A DNA stretch of 64,000 bases. Source: Gibbula magus. Taxonomy: Eukaryota; Mollusca; Gastropoda; Trochida; Trochidae. Numbering within the stretch: position 1 is the stretch's first letter; every line of letters begins with the position of its first letter. Shown piece after piece: positions 11,762 to 24,080 of the stretch. Both the position numbers and the translations under genes were made by a program. The stretch lies in assembly GCA_936450465.1 (NCBI GenBank), contig OW388293.1, positions 44,102,982 to 44,166,981 of the forward strand. Direction: 5' to 3'. The notes under the pieces were generated by a model. The model ran no database searches, was not told the DNA's origin, and saw nothing but the letters and a program-made list of their open reading frames with translations.

Positions 11762-14700
11762 TTAAAGCAGTTCAAATGAAATTCTCTTCTTTTGGTCAGT
11801 AATCCATTTGTACAGAAGGTCATTCTTGACTCTTGAAAAGACGTCTTTGAATTTGTGGAACCCATCAAAGGAACGCCCAGGCACATGATTAAACACATCC
11901 GATCTTTTCAGTTCAGCGATGATTGCCTTCATGTCTTCAGATTTCTGTACTAAAGGCCTTGTTTTTCCAGATTTTTTGGCCTTGACTTCTCTCATGAGAT
12001 TGTCTTTGATCTCTTTTTGAGTGTTCATGCTGAGTGCAGCACTTTGTGCACTACGATAAGTGGCATTTGCTCCTTGCTGATGGATCTTCTTCTTTACTGC
12101 ATGGACGGTCATCTCCACCAGGTTGTCATTAGGAATGTTCTGTCCAACTCCGCCTCCTGTGTTGGATGTGCAGTTCCACATGTATTCCATGGCCTGGCGA
12201 TCTGAAAGAATGGCAGAGACGTAGGCCTGGAATCTGAAGAGCCACAGCTTATACTTGGTGTGATGACCAACATCACATAGGAGCATTTCAAACTTTGCGT
12301 TCCTCGCAATTCGGCTGCCGTCTCCTTGTTTGTAAGCATCATTTGTGTCCCTCAGAAGCAGTGCACATTTCATAAATGAAGATCTCCATGTTGAAATGTG
12401 GTCCTCAGGTCTGATTTGCTGGTTACCTTCACGAGGAACGGTGTGGGCACTTTTCACATGTCTCTCAAAATACCCTTTTGATTTGTAGGATTTGCCACAT
12501 TCACAAATATATCTGCCCTTGTCTGTGTCAAATCTTTCCTCAATAACTTTGTTGGCAGTGTCCAGATTTTCGGTGGCTTCAGTGATGTCTTTCACATCTG
12601 GAATAAAAGTATGCAAGATATAGATGAGATAAGATATAATGTGTATCACTATCGAATCAAAAGTCTGACACAGGATAGCAGAGTGGTTAGCACATTTGGC
12701 TTGGGATTAAGATGTCCCATGTCAAGGTCTGGGCAAATTTGTCTACTTTAGAGAAATGTTCTACAATGAAGCTTGGGTGCTATGTAATAGTGTATTTAAG
12801 CGAAGTGCCACCAAAGGTTTGTCTGTTCCAGCTTTTGATCACAGGTGTTACTGCAATGCATAACCACACTGGTGTTGTGTGCTTTCTCCCTAAACTTAAA
12901 GGAATAATGAAAATGATGATCTGTTTCATTCAGTTCAACTAATTGACACTGTCAGTCACTTCTGCAAGTCGTTCCCTAAAACTTCCAACACCTGGAAGCA
13001 GTTTCAATTACTACTGTAATGAACTATTTTTATAAACTTACCTGACAGTTTCACAAATTTGTTGATAATATCTTGTGCCATATTTTGGAGGAACTTGAGC
13101 TTGAGGTCATCATTCATAAGCATGGAGAGGTCTTGTGTTGGTTCCCCATCCAGCTCATCCAATCCCATCAGCTCCATACATGCTCCAAGTACATAGCCGT
13201 CTAGGCAGTCTTGCAGGAAAGAGTAGTGGGCTCTACAAGAGATGAAATAATGTTATTCTTGGATGAAAAAAAAAGAGTATGTCCCAAGAAAATTTCAGGG
13301 TTACAATGAAGTCAATGTTCTATATGTTTGAAAGTCATTAAATTTTGGAAAACAAATATCAAGCTAAGGTTGACTATCCACTATCACTGCAATTAGAACG
13401 CAACGTCATAGACTGACTGACTGACGTCACAACATCGCTTTGACTCAGTGATATTATGGCCTAATAAGAGTTTGAGATCTGGCTCCTAATGCTCCAGCTA
13501 GGGGCTGAAGGGTAACTATTTTCAGCTTTATAGTCTGTAATTATTCAGATGTAGTCAACTAGTTTTAAGTTTTTAGTTTTAGGTCCAGTCTACAATAATT
13601 TGTAACCCCATTGCCCATGGTACTTATAGACCTCCAGAGCTAGTTCATAAGAAGAAGTTGATAATTAAAAATAAATTTATTAATTGAAGCTTTGCCACTA
13701 TGCCATTCCATAGGCCTTGTAGGCCTGGATAGCTAAATATAAATCAAATCGTCCCTTATACCTGTAGTTTCCGATGACGGCTTTTCCTCCTTGGACGTTT
13801 ACCCGCTTCAAGACATTCCTCAGCTGATACAAAGTTCCTGGATCTCTGCATGAAGATGACTTGTAAAATTGTTGATAGATGAACTGAAACAAAAAATGTT
13901 GCAAATCTTTTTATTAATCCAGTCCACAGTATTTTTTCATTTGTCATCAGAATTTAACTGAAATACTTGAGGTGAGGTGAGTTGGTGTTTAACTGCGCTT
14001 TCAAGAGTATTTCTCTTTTTTCGCAGCTGCTAGTATGGCAGGGAGAAAGCCCGCAACGCCATGTGGCTATGCTTTGCGATGAAACCTGGGAGCATCTACT
14101 TGAACTAGCGAACCATGGGTGGTACTACGCTGAAATTCAGTGTAGCATTGCACCCAATCCTTACTGCTTGAAGAACAGTTCTCTACTGCAGACAAAGTTT
14201 CTGTGCCCCTGGGGGGATTCGAACCTCAGACCTCTTGATCCGAGGCCGAACGCGCTAACCACTGCGCTTGCCGCCTGAAATACTTAAATTGTATTTCCAT
14301 GGTAACCAACTTTGAATTCATTCTCATTATTTTGACAGGATATGTAGATTAAGTATGTACAGTTAAAATTCAATCTACATTTAAGAGCTGCAACACCTTG
14401 TTAGACTAAGTGCACAAATACAAACTAATTCTTTACTCCTGTGAATTCTGAGTCTGGGTGAATAGGCCTGAGTATATTAAATGAGTGATGTTCAAAGGCA
14501 AAACAATCTACTGAAATTCAGGAAATGCATAAAGGGACAAAAGAATGTTCAGATATATTCAATGCTGCGCAATGATAAAAACTCAATTCTATAACATCCA
14601 TAATACCTAACTTATTTTGTCATTATATATTGATAAAATGAGAATGATCAACAACAAAAGGAACTAATAAGTGTCAGTAATGAAATAACTGAAGAAACTG

Positions 14701-17700
14701 TAACATAAAATGTTTAGTAAAATCAACAGGCTAATTCTGATGACATGCATTATCCTTAAAGTTTGTCAATGATTTATTGGGTCAATCAATTTACTCATGC
14801 ATTATCAGTTACTTCAATTCTGGATTCTTAAGTGTATCAGGAACTCAAATCAACAAAAGAAATCAACAGCATTCAAAATTAACAAAACAAATCAACAGAA
14901 ATTTACATTTGGTACATGCAAACTGTTCAATAATGGAAACATTAGTACTACAGAACCAACCATTTGAACAATTACTACTGGCATGCTCAACAGTTGATAC
15001 CAGACAGAGGTTCATCATTCTGTGTAAGCCCTCAGGGCGGTGGATGACTCCCTTCAGCATAGTGTGATCAGTGGGACTATTCAACAGAGCCAACTGAGCT
15101 GAATAAGCCCTCTCATTCGTCAGGCAATCTCCACCAAACACTTTCTTTTGCACAACAGTGGGTGGGTCACCAACGTGAGGAATGTATTTGTCATGAATAT
15201 GTTCCAAAATTGAAATCATGTCGTCTGTTTTGTTCTCACTCTTGTCCAACAAATCTAAAACGGTGTAAACAGATTTTTTACCCGTTTCATTTTCATATGG
15301 ATGTTCAATGTGAGATGGTAGGCATGATTTCATGTTCTGGAGACATTTGATATGGGTCACCATGATATGCATTATGTGATGGACATAATCTTTCTCCAGT
15401 TCATCACAATCAGTCAGATCAGGGACAAAATTTCCATTAGAAATGTCCATGATGTTAGCTCTTGGACCTGCATCTGGAAGATGGGGAAAAAGAACTCTTT
15501 TCTGTACACCCAGCAGCAGAAACCAGTGCCAACTCTTTGTTCGGTGCTCTTTTGTCATTTGTGAAGGTGTCCTAGTGATATCAATATTGTCGCCAATGAT
15601 TTCAACTGAATGTGACATACCTATTTTTGAGTCTTCTGCACTGCTTGCAACACTACAGAACATCTCTTTCACTCCCTTAGCATGTTCATCCTGAAGTTGC
15701 TGCCGTTGACTCGAAACTGTTCTTGCTGCCACCGATAAACCCAACTTGTTCATTGTTGAGATTGCCTATAACATCAAAGTTATGTTTGAGAAAACATGAA
15801 ATAACAGTAATAATATCAAAAGTTAGGATAGTTTTGTAAATATTTTTACAAAGAAGCCTATGTTTACTTGCCTCATCAGTTGCCCCACAGTGATCTAGCA
15901 TCTGCCCTATCCCTTGTTGGAGCAGTGACATCATCTTGTTCCTTGAGAACAGCACCACAGCAGCAGTAACAGTTCTATGAGAAAGGTTACCCATGGTCAA
16001 GCTGGTAAGTGTCTTGTGAAACAACGGTGCGGACGTTTGCAGTTCAAGATCAATGCAGCTCAATTTCATGGCCCTCAAATTGTCAGGACTGACTTTCTGC
16101 AGGAGGAGTGGAACTTTCCGTGAACACAGAGTCTTACAATCACACACTAATTTCTTCAGGAAACAGTCTGTTAAATTCTCCTTTAGATGGGACTTGAAAA
16201 TCTTCTTTGCAATGCAGGGCGCTGAATCACCACGGTAAATGGAGGTAACAATACCCTTCAAGTCTGTATTGTGAATGGTTCTGGTTCTCACAGCACCTCC
16301 TTTCACACGATGTTGAACCTGTTGAAATGTACAAAATAAAAAATAGAGTCAACATTTCTATTTGGAAGTCATCCAGTTTTCTCCCATTCAATAACTTTTC
16401 AGTATTGATTCTCACAATCTCGAGTTTGCCACTAAGCTTTGAAATGTTTAAACCGGTTCAATCAGCAACATTTGTATAGCAAAAATGTTCAAGTCCTTGT
16501 TACTCTTAATTTCTTAATGCGTCTCAACATACTATCATTATCTTTCTCTATAATCAATGAGGTATGCAACCTTTACTTTTATAATATCTATTAGTCCTAG
16601 AGTGCAACTTTAATAGGGAAATGTCCTTTCAGCTCTCCATAATGTGCTTAATTATTTTTTAAATGACAATGTCACTGCTACACAACTGTTCATAATAATT
16701 TGTAAGAAGGATTAAATGTGAAAAGTGTTCCTCCATTAAGTGGTAGTCTTTTTGTTGAATTCTTAATGAATAAAGAATCAATTATATTTGGTCCTTTTGA
16801 TTACGTACTCGCATATGTTCAGGGCTGAATGGTAGTTCATCCTGTTTGGCTGGAGTTTTCTTTGGTAGGAGAGTTCCAAATCTTCCTGTAAAAAAGATTT
16901 TTTTAGAGCAATATAGAACATTAAATCATAATATGTATTACTTAATAATACATTTGCTGATTTCTGTACTAAAATGAAAAAAATATTTGTGAAATATAAG
17001 TATTTTTTTTATTGTAAATAATGAAATTCTAGTTTCTTCCAACTTACCCTTTGTTCCATAGGTATGTTCTGATGGTTGTTTACTTTTGGTTGGAGTTTCA
17101 CTTGAATCTAGAATTGGTCTTGCCAATACCTCCGGAGAATTCTGAAGAAATATATATACATATATATATACATATATTTCCATTTAACATAGAAACAATT
17201 GTCCTGACATCAGTGACACAGATTTTAATATGAACCCAAACTTGAAATTAGGGCATACAGCTATACACAACTGGCTTATTAAATAACACAAAACTTTCAT
17301 CAATTGACTGTGCAGAAATAGTGTTATGATATTTCTAATATGAGCTTTATTAGATGTAGTTTCAATCAATGAAAAGTTATCTGATGGCATTTTATTGCAA
17401 ATGTTTTTTAAACTAGTAGCTTAAGAACTATCTAAATCTTACTATTTCTAACGGTATGGAAGGAAATGCCCCAAAATCAAGCTTTTGTCGCTGCTTCTTA
17501 GGTGTTGACAGCAAAGCCTTCTTAGGTTTTCTTGGTGTTGGGGATCTCGCATAAGTTTTCCTCTTGTCCTGTGTCTTAGTAGGGGTTCTGTCATCTATGC
17601 AATAAAGAAATAAATATATAATAGAGTATTTTCAAACTAAGTCAATAAAATGTACAGGGCTGTAGGGTAAAGCTATACCTAAGCGATAAAGGGCCATTGT

Positions 17701-18809
17701 ATACCAGTATTAAAGGTATTACATATATGTGCAAAACTTATGTCACAAATAAATTTGTATTGATAAAATTAATGCAGAAAAATTCAAGTAGAAATGATTG
17801 TGACAGAGGCTCCAAAAGTTGTAGGATGACTACCCCTTTATTTCCAAAGGTGAGTGTAGGTAAACATATCTATGCAAAAATTTAATGGCCCTATATTCCA
17901 AGTTTTCAGATTTTTATAGAGGACTAGATGATGATTAAAACAATAGTTTGGTTACTACTGGCATTTTGTATGTGAGAAGGCATACTGACAATGTTTTGAT
18001 TCCTAGGAGTTTTATCCTTTTTTTTCATTTTAAAAATGTTTACATTTTACAAACATTGTATTATCAAAATGTCCAAACAAATGTGTGATATCATTTTATT
18101 TCTATTTTATATTTTATAATATATCTATTGCTTATGTTGAATAATCATTGCTTATGTTGAATTATCAGAATTGTGTGTAAGTGCATATATTTATCCGCGT
18201 ATCTTTGGCCTACACAACACAGCAGTTAACAATAATATCTTCGTAATCCAAATCACTAACCTGCATGTTGAGTCGTTGAAGTTTGCGGCTTCTCAAGGTT
18301 GCCAGTCCTCTGGTCGAGCAAGGTAGACCTCAGAGCCTTGATTATTGAAGTTTTTTCCTGAAATAATAACAGTGCAGTGTACAACAGGCAAAACTGAAAA
18401 CGAAAGTCAGAAAGAGCTATACGATGCGAATTCCTTAGTCAATATCAGTTTTTAAGTAACAACTATTCAGCATTTCTGTTTGACGTGTGTTGAATAACTA
18501 CGTATGTATGAAACTATGAAATGACAACAAATTATTTAGGGTGACAGTCAAAATATGTCTCACCTGGCGTAGCGCTTCAAGTCTGTGCTGCAAATCATGA
18601 TCGATCTTCGCGAGTTTGTTCAGTTTGCCGAAGCATTTCAGGCAAACAGTCTTTGACAGGCCGTCGTTTGCTTTGGGATTGTAGCATAATACTTGCGACA
18701 GCTGATTATAAACGTGAAAAGACGCAGAATATATTGATCTTCGCTTTATAGATGGAACTGTCGTTTGACAAATTCTGCATTCGACTGACAGCGACATGGA
18801 GGTCGCCAT
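11762..18809 (-). CDS. DUF6589-type transposase, 10 exons, copy A
   Basis: Exons (minus strand, 5' to 3'): 18809-18564, 18357-18261, 17594-17443, 17141-17048, 16885-16809, 16318-15872, 15765-15001, 13883-13762, 13232-13042, 12597-11762. All junctions keep one frame of 1008 codons plus stop. Eight introns have GT donors; the sixth has a GC donor (GCAAGT). I chose ATG 18809 (MATSMSLS) because its context is good and it precedes the Cys domain; the frame is also open upstream through the TIR from 18920. Domains and residues are described under copy B, whose exons are essentially identical. No stop or frameshift was seen here, so copy A may still supply transposase although its helicase is dead. 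Predicted nuclear. The exon model is inferred from splice consensus and phase, not from RNA. Confidence 0.85.
12665..12860 (+). repeat. Degenerate tRNA-like SINE remnant in last intron, copy A
   Basis: GGATAGCAGAGTGGTTAGCAC resembles a Pol III A box as in the other SINE heads, followed by a weak B box (GTCAAGGTCTGGG). The rest is not recognisable. It lies in intron 9 of the transposase gene and is also present in copy B at about 35457-35652. No duplication could be defined. Confidence 0.4.
13969..14274 (-). mobile_element. SINE inside transposase intron 7, copy A
   Basis: Same SINE family as 4627-4944: tRNA-like head at the right end (GGGGGATTCGAACCTCAGAC...CGCTAACCACTGCGC on the plus strand) and a GTGAGGTGAG far end. 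It is flanked by an 11-bp duplication CTGAAATACTT (13958-13968 and 14275-14285). It lies within intron 7 (13884-15000), on the same strand as the host gene. The same copy with the same duplication is in transposon B, so it inserted before the two transposons separated. Confidence 0.9.
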
Positions 18810-18891
18810 GTTTGTTTTGAGCCCCGGATGTAGTTTTGGAAGGTGGATTCTGATTGGACTATCAAGTTCAGCCGCAGCTAGCGGAGAGCCA

Positions 18892-18975
18892 AGCATAAGT
18901 TTAGTGGGGAAATACTGCAAGGCCTAAATTAGCCAGTTGGAGACTGGCGCTTGTTAGGCTTTGCGTCGGAAGATG
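18892..18975 (-). repeat. Right TIR of transposon A (84 bp)
   Basis: Reverse complement of the left TIR with two substitutions (18896 and 18967). The outer end reads GGCTTTGCGTCGGAAGATG where copy B has GGCTTTGCGTGGGAAGATG. Confidence 0.95.
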
Positions 18976-19065
18976 CTTGTATGGTTGAGAACGACATGTT
19001 ACACTTTACAAGTTACAAGTCAACATGTCTTTATTATTGGCACAAATCCCCTTCCATACATATGT
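18976..19065 (+). repeat. Fragment of the 2352-7723 arm repeat
   Basis: About 90 bp starting CTTGTATGGTTGAGAACGAC nearly duplicates 7459-7548 and, inverted, part of the arm near 2532-2621. It directly abuts transposon A. Similarity ends at ACATATGT. It shows that the pre-insertion site joined the tip of the large inverted repeat to an internal segment of the same repeat. Confidence 0.8.
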
Positions 19066-21136
19066 TACTCCCTTCAGATTGTCTATCATAACCTCTGTTA
19101 TATAAAGGCGTTATGTCACTATTTTGAAAGTTTGCTACACTGGTAAGGTCCTTATTTTTGTCCAATCAAACATCTTTTTACATCTGCGGCCGAATTTTGT
19201 GTTTTATAACTTGTTTATAAATTTGTCAACTGATCATGGACCACTTTCAATTTAATGTGTATGCAGTTTTAGTAGTAATGCTCGTAGCTTAGTTATACTT
19301 CTGTTATGAGAGGAACCGGGTATACAGTGTCCAACCTGTGAATCAGTCTCTCATTCAGTCCCGAAACATTGTCTGCTAAACCATACATGCTAACTATTTC
19401 ATACTTGATATACATTTACATGCAAACCATAACTCCTTGTATCTTCCTGGGATTAAATCAATTCAATATATGATTGTTTGTGCTAGTTTTAAGGAAATGC
19501 GATTTAATCTGTGACTGTATGAGAACGTTATCTTGTCCAGAGCATACGTATCTCCCACAGTTATGATGCTAACATGTTCAAACTTGGTACACATGTCAAC
19601 CATGATTCCGAGAGTTAAACGTATATGTCATTATCCTTTTTGGAGATTTTCACGGACGCAAGATTAAATGTACATGTAGTAACGTAGAGCTATCCGCGTT
19701 TACTGTATGCTGTGTATCATTGAAATAACACGTTAATTGTTCATCAAACTTCAAACACATATATTAATTATTACCCATTGTTGTGCATTTCCCTATTCTG
19801 AAGTTTGTTTGACTGAAGTGAGAAAATTGGTATATGAGTTGTGCTCGATTCTACACTTGTTTATTCAGCTGTTCGAAATGATCATTTAATCAAGTCTAAT
19901 CTGATCAATAAAGTTCTGATTAAAACATTGACCCAGAGCGACTCCATCACGGATGGGCAGGATGTGATTGACTGATTGTCAGACTCTTTTCTGGTCTCAT
20001 GTCCCCGATGTCAATGGACACTTGTCTGTGATAAATGATTGAATCTATCGTCCAAAACAGGTGACCTTATTATTTGGTCTGATCATCAATGAGCTTCAGG
20101 TCAATATAATTGTAATAGTTTTAATATTACTTAACATGTATGTATAAATGTGCACTTATAATGCTAGCCTTTGATCTGATAAAGTGACACATTATGTAAA
20201 ATATGAAAAGAATTAATGGGTAAATCCATTGGGAAAAAAATCTTCATGCACTATGCAACGAGATTCAAGCACTTTGTAAAGAACGCCTGTAGATTTCGCA
20301 AAAGTGTTTCAAATGTGTAAAAACAATACAATCGGTCCATTGACAAGTTGCTATGTTTTTATGACAATTCAAATGCTAACGTTCCTAAAATATTAATAAG
20401 TATAATGTCTTTGTTTGATGTAATCGAGATTACTCACAAAAAGGTGTACAAAAGCAGTCACATGTGTATTTAGATAATGTCTATTGGCCCTTAAATTAAA
20501 AAATAAAGACAACTTTGATCTTAGATCAAACAATTTTGTTTTATCTGTTAATGGTCACAATAAAAAAAACCTCAATATATTTCAAAGATTAATTTGTACG
20601 TAATAATGACGTTGTAGGAGACACGTTTTTACATTTTCCAACCTATTGTTTGTCAGTTTTGTAAGATCAAACGAGAATTGCAGACATGTTTTTTAACAAT
20701 ATCTACGGTAATCTGCATCTTCACCTTTAGCAGCGCTTTATAAATACAAATCATACAACTTCACTCCAAGGATTTGTGACATCTGACTTATTTGCCTTAA
20801 ATGCATTTTTTTGTTTTATCTTTTTCTCTGTCGTTTTCAGGAATAATCCAAAATCTTTAAATACGAAAGGCAGTTTTATAACTTTCAGGTGTCAACATAC
20901 CAGTGTTTGTAACCAGACTGAATCTAAATTCGCAATATCCTAGTTAGGTCTCTCGTTGATCTAAGAACCCCTTATTTTATCATTTATCAGAATGAAATAC
21001 AACTAATAGAACTATGAGAAATTTCGAATTTAAATTAGTTCAATACCCACGTACACAGTCTCACATTTATTTAACGATAATATTTATGGACATTATGCCT
21101 GTTAGCACTGGGGTTAGATGCATATGCACTGAGCTA
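19066..21136. other. Intergenic, no gene seen
   Basis: AT-rich with frequent stops in all frames. No repeat family or gene recognised. Confidence 0.55.
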
Positions 21137-21383
21137 AATTGAAGGGGTTAGAATAACACCGGGGTTAACTGCCATTTTAAAATTTGATAGTAAACAAAGC
21201 TTTTTTTTAAAATTTGAAAATTAATTTTTCTAATTGCATTGCCATAGACAAGGTGTTAATGGCAATCTTTTAAATAACATTGTAATCGAAAGAAAACAAA
21301 ATTGAAATATTTGAATTAAATATAATTTACTACAAAATTTTAAAATGGCAGTTAACCCCGGTGTTATTCTAACCCCTTCAATT
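21137..21383. repeat. ~247-bp MITE with 58-bp terminal inverted repeats
   Basis: The left arm 21137-21194 and right arm 21326-21383 are almost perfect inverses; both carry GGGGTTAGAATAACACCGGG or its complement. The ~130-bp centre is AT-rich and non-coding. The 86-residue open frame starting at 21345 begins inside the right arm and is an artefact. No clear target-site duplication was found. Superfamily unknown. Confidence 0.8.
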
Positions 21384-23667
21384 GTTAACTTAAGTCAGGT
21401 TCCAAGACTCAAGAGAAGTACATGTGCTATCAAGAGAAATGTGAATGTGTCCCAGGGGGTTAACACAATTAACATGAAGAATGCACAATGCCATGACATC
21501 ACATGTCTTCAAATACAACGTTGTTTATGTGAGCCCAAGGTCTGTGATCTTTCAAGTTGCTGCTGTATTTTCAATATTTCGAAGACTTTCGGAATAACAG
21601 AATAATGTGTGTATTTCACAAATAACTAGTACGTTAAGGTCACCGAAAGTCATTTTTTGTATGAAAATTGTATAGTGTATTTCATATTACTTCAAAGGTT
21701 TAGTACCATATTAAAATGGGTATATTTCTAGATAATCAAAGTTCAGAGATCAGGTTGGAGAATAAAATAATGTACATGTTTAAAATATTAAGAGGATCAG
21801 TTAGCTTGCATTAATTAAACAGCCTACAGAGGTGATGAAGGCAAGGGGTTGGAAATCTATGCAACGTTAACGATTTTTACTATATAACAAAATTAAAATA
21901 AGTATTACTAAAAGAGTAACTAGCAGCTTTATTGCTTAAATGAGTTGTAAATGCGCAGTATCAGTACATACAATTATGTGTTCCAGTATGCACATTATCA
22001 AGGACGAATTCATTCCCAAATCCGGCTTCACAAGGATGATAGAAATTGACAGGCCTGATGTTTGTAATGTTATTCACGCTGTAATCTCAATGCCACTGTC
22101 CCAGTGAATCCAATAACATGGCTTCTTTGTAATGAAATTCATTCAAAACGTGGATTGATGTTGCAAATCTTACAACTATGTGATTAGGCAATACGGGTTT
22201 TCTAACAATAAGAAAAACGTTAACCTTTGTTATCAACAAATTAGTATGACATCAAAGAAGTGTGGTTGTTTGAACAACTTTTATTCACATTGCTTAACCG
22301 TTAAAACCAGGGAACACATTTCTTCTCACACACGTTTTCATCATTAATGGCAGTTATTGCATGTCCTATGTTTGATAACGCTAATCATCAGTGAACAATC
22401 GTAGTTGAACAGTTGGCTTACGTGGAGTAAAGCTAACTACATGTATAGCAAACCATGGTTTATCATGAGTTACTCGGCTCTTATCGTATGTCGTAAAAAA
22501 GTGGGAAATCTGTCGGGGATTTAAAACATTTCCATCCGAATTCTTTTATATATAAATTTTATCATTGGGGTTTGTAAAAATAATATATTATTTTATTTAT
22601 CCAGTGTGGACAGGCTGTGAATATTTACATATATATATGATACAAATGTACATGTAAGGTTGTCAATAATGTTTAATAAGTGAATATATTTATGATTATG
22701 TTGTAAAAAGAAAATATATACTGTCTTAAAAGGAAGAAGGTTCACTGTTTCATTCCTGTTTGTTTCCAAAATGATTAAACGTTTTACGTGTCATATCTAT
22801 TAGTCAAAATGTCTTCATCGTATCATCGTTCGTGTCATAATTATTATGAATGTTTTACACACAGCAATGTCACGTATCGACTTTAAAGGGATCATTTTTT
22901 ATATTTTTTATTAAGATTATTTCCACGGTCGCATTAAATCAGTGAATTCCTCAGCACGGATATCTACATGTTTCGTTTGTCAACATGACCTTAACATCGT
23001 TGTCATTTTTAATTTGATTTTTATTGTTTTTAATTGTCATTTACCACACTGAAACATGTTAAGAAAATGCAACTGTATCATGTTTCCTTTGACATATACT
23101 TTCCTGTTACAGTACATGTTTGACCTCTTCTTTGTTTTTCTGCAGTTTTGAATTGATAATTAGTGCCGGGAGGGTGATCATGTCGGCTAAGTAAGAACTA
23201 CATGTACTTCATATAACATGTTGTCATATGAAAGATGGTACAATGTATGTCCATACACCTATAAGCAGTCCTTAATGTTGAAACTCTGAATAGAACAACA
23301 TGTTTCTACAATCCACATCTACAATATCATAACACATCACGTGATATCAAATAACTAATTTAATACAATTATCTTAGCATATATATTTCCGTTTTTCTAT
23401 GAAAACAAGAAAGTTAGTTACTTTGATAAAACATATCACCGTGTATTTTTGATCGAACTGACTTTGTACTTACTTATAAGAAAAGGCTAAACAAACATCA
23501 ACATTCTTGACATTACAGTGTGAGCTATATGTCTTCCTAAATGAGTTGCTGTGTGCAGTGTCGGGCTGCTATTCAACTACAGAAAGACAATTCGTCAGAA
23601 TATCTGCAGGCACAGCTCTTACCTTGTATTTTTCAACAATCATTAACATTTAAACTAGAGATTACAA
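21384..23667. other. Intergenic, no gene seen
   Basis: AT-rich, no coding signal. The string CCAGTATGCACATTATCAAGG at about 21985 recurs near 23966, next to block P1, suggesting an older local duplication. Confidence 0.5.
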
Positions 23668-23745
23668 GGGGCGGGATAGCGCAGTGGTTACATGGGGTCC
23701 GGGTCCGAATCCCGCCGGGGGCTCGACAACTTTGTTTGCCGTAGA
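23668..23745 (+). mobile_element. Truncated SINE head
   Basis: GGGGCGGGATAGCGCAGTGG (A box region) is followed, after a short internal deletion, by GGGTCCGAATCCCGCC (degenerate B box) and ACTTTGTTTGCCGTAGA, matching the head of the SINE at 4627-4944 on the opposite strand. The body is missing. The deletion between the boxes means it is not a functional tRNA gene. Confidence 0.75.
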
Positions 23746-23844
23746 TAGAGATTCGTTCATACATCATATGCGTGCAAAGCTACACAGAAACTCTCAAACA
23801 TTTTTGGCACAATTATTTATCTAAGCATAGTTTTGAAGTGAATG

Positions 23845-24080
23845 GGTTGACACAGATAACAGCAGCTGGGAAATAATGTTCTGAAATGCTATTGATGAGA
23901 CAAGCTAAATCTATTGACCACGTGGCTCTAAAAGTATCAAGCGGTCAATATGGACATGGGTGTTCCAGTATGCACATTATCAAGGACATCAACTTGCCCG
24001 AGGATGTAAATTGAGAAGCAAATACTTCTTTTCTTTGAAGAGTGGATCATTGTTAATACATGTAAACGTAGTTTTACTGG
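23845..24080 (+). repeat. Block P copy 1 of the diverged tandem array
   Basis: It shares an ordered set of words with 44190-44410 and 58890-59110: GAGACAAGCTAAATCTATTG, ATCAACTTGCCCGAGGA, CAAATACTTCTT and GTGGATCATTG. Direct orientation, clearly diverged with small indels. No coding potential seen. Confidence 0.65.

Larger units (their letters stand above)
7727..18975. mobile_element. Transposon copy A (RecQ helicase + DUF6589-type transposase)
   Basis: 11,249-bp element nearly identical to copy B. TIRs are 84 bp (7727-7810 and 18892-18975) and begin CATCTTCCCACGCAAAGCC; the right TIR carries two substitutions relative to the left (at 18896 and 18967). A perfect 9-bp target-site duplication CTTGTATGG flanks it (7718-7726 and 18976-18984). 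It holds a helicase gene on + and a transposase gene on -, converging on a central spacer. Copy A differs from B by scattered single-base changes, an 8-bp deletion in the helicase, a 13-bp block missing from the spacer and a 13-bp block extra in the last intron. The helicase is therefore broken while the transposase frame is open. High identity implies recent mobility. Confidence 0.95.

Noticed and set aside
14777..15067. Plus-strand frame opposite transposase exon 7 and its intron
   Set aside because: Antisense shadow of the real minus-strand exon. The same applies to plus-strand frames at 12017, 15162, 15352, 15443 and 16053 and their copy B equivalents.
7727..18975. Classification as a Mutator-like element from the 9-bp duplication
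   Set aside because: The encoded protein shows no MULE signature that I recognise; its motifs fit the DUF6589 type instead.
23668..23745. Possible tRNA gene
   Set aside because: The A and B boxes are SINE-derived, sequence is deleted between them, and no cloverleaf can be completed.
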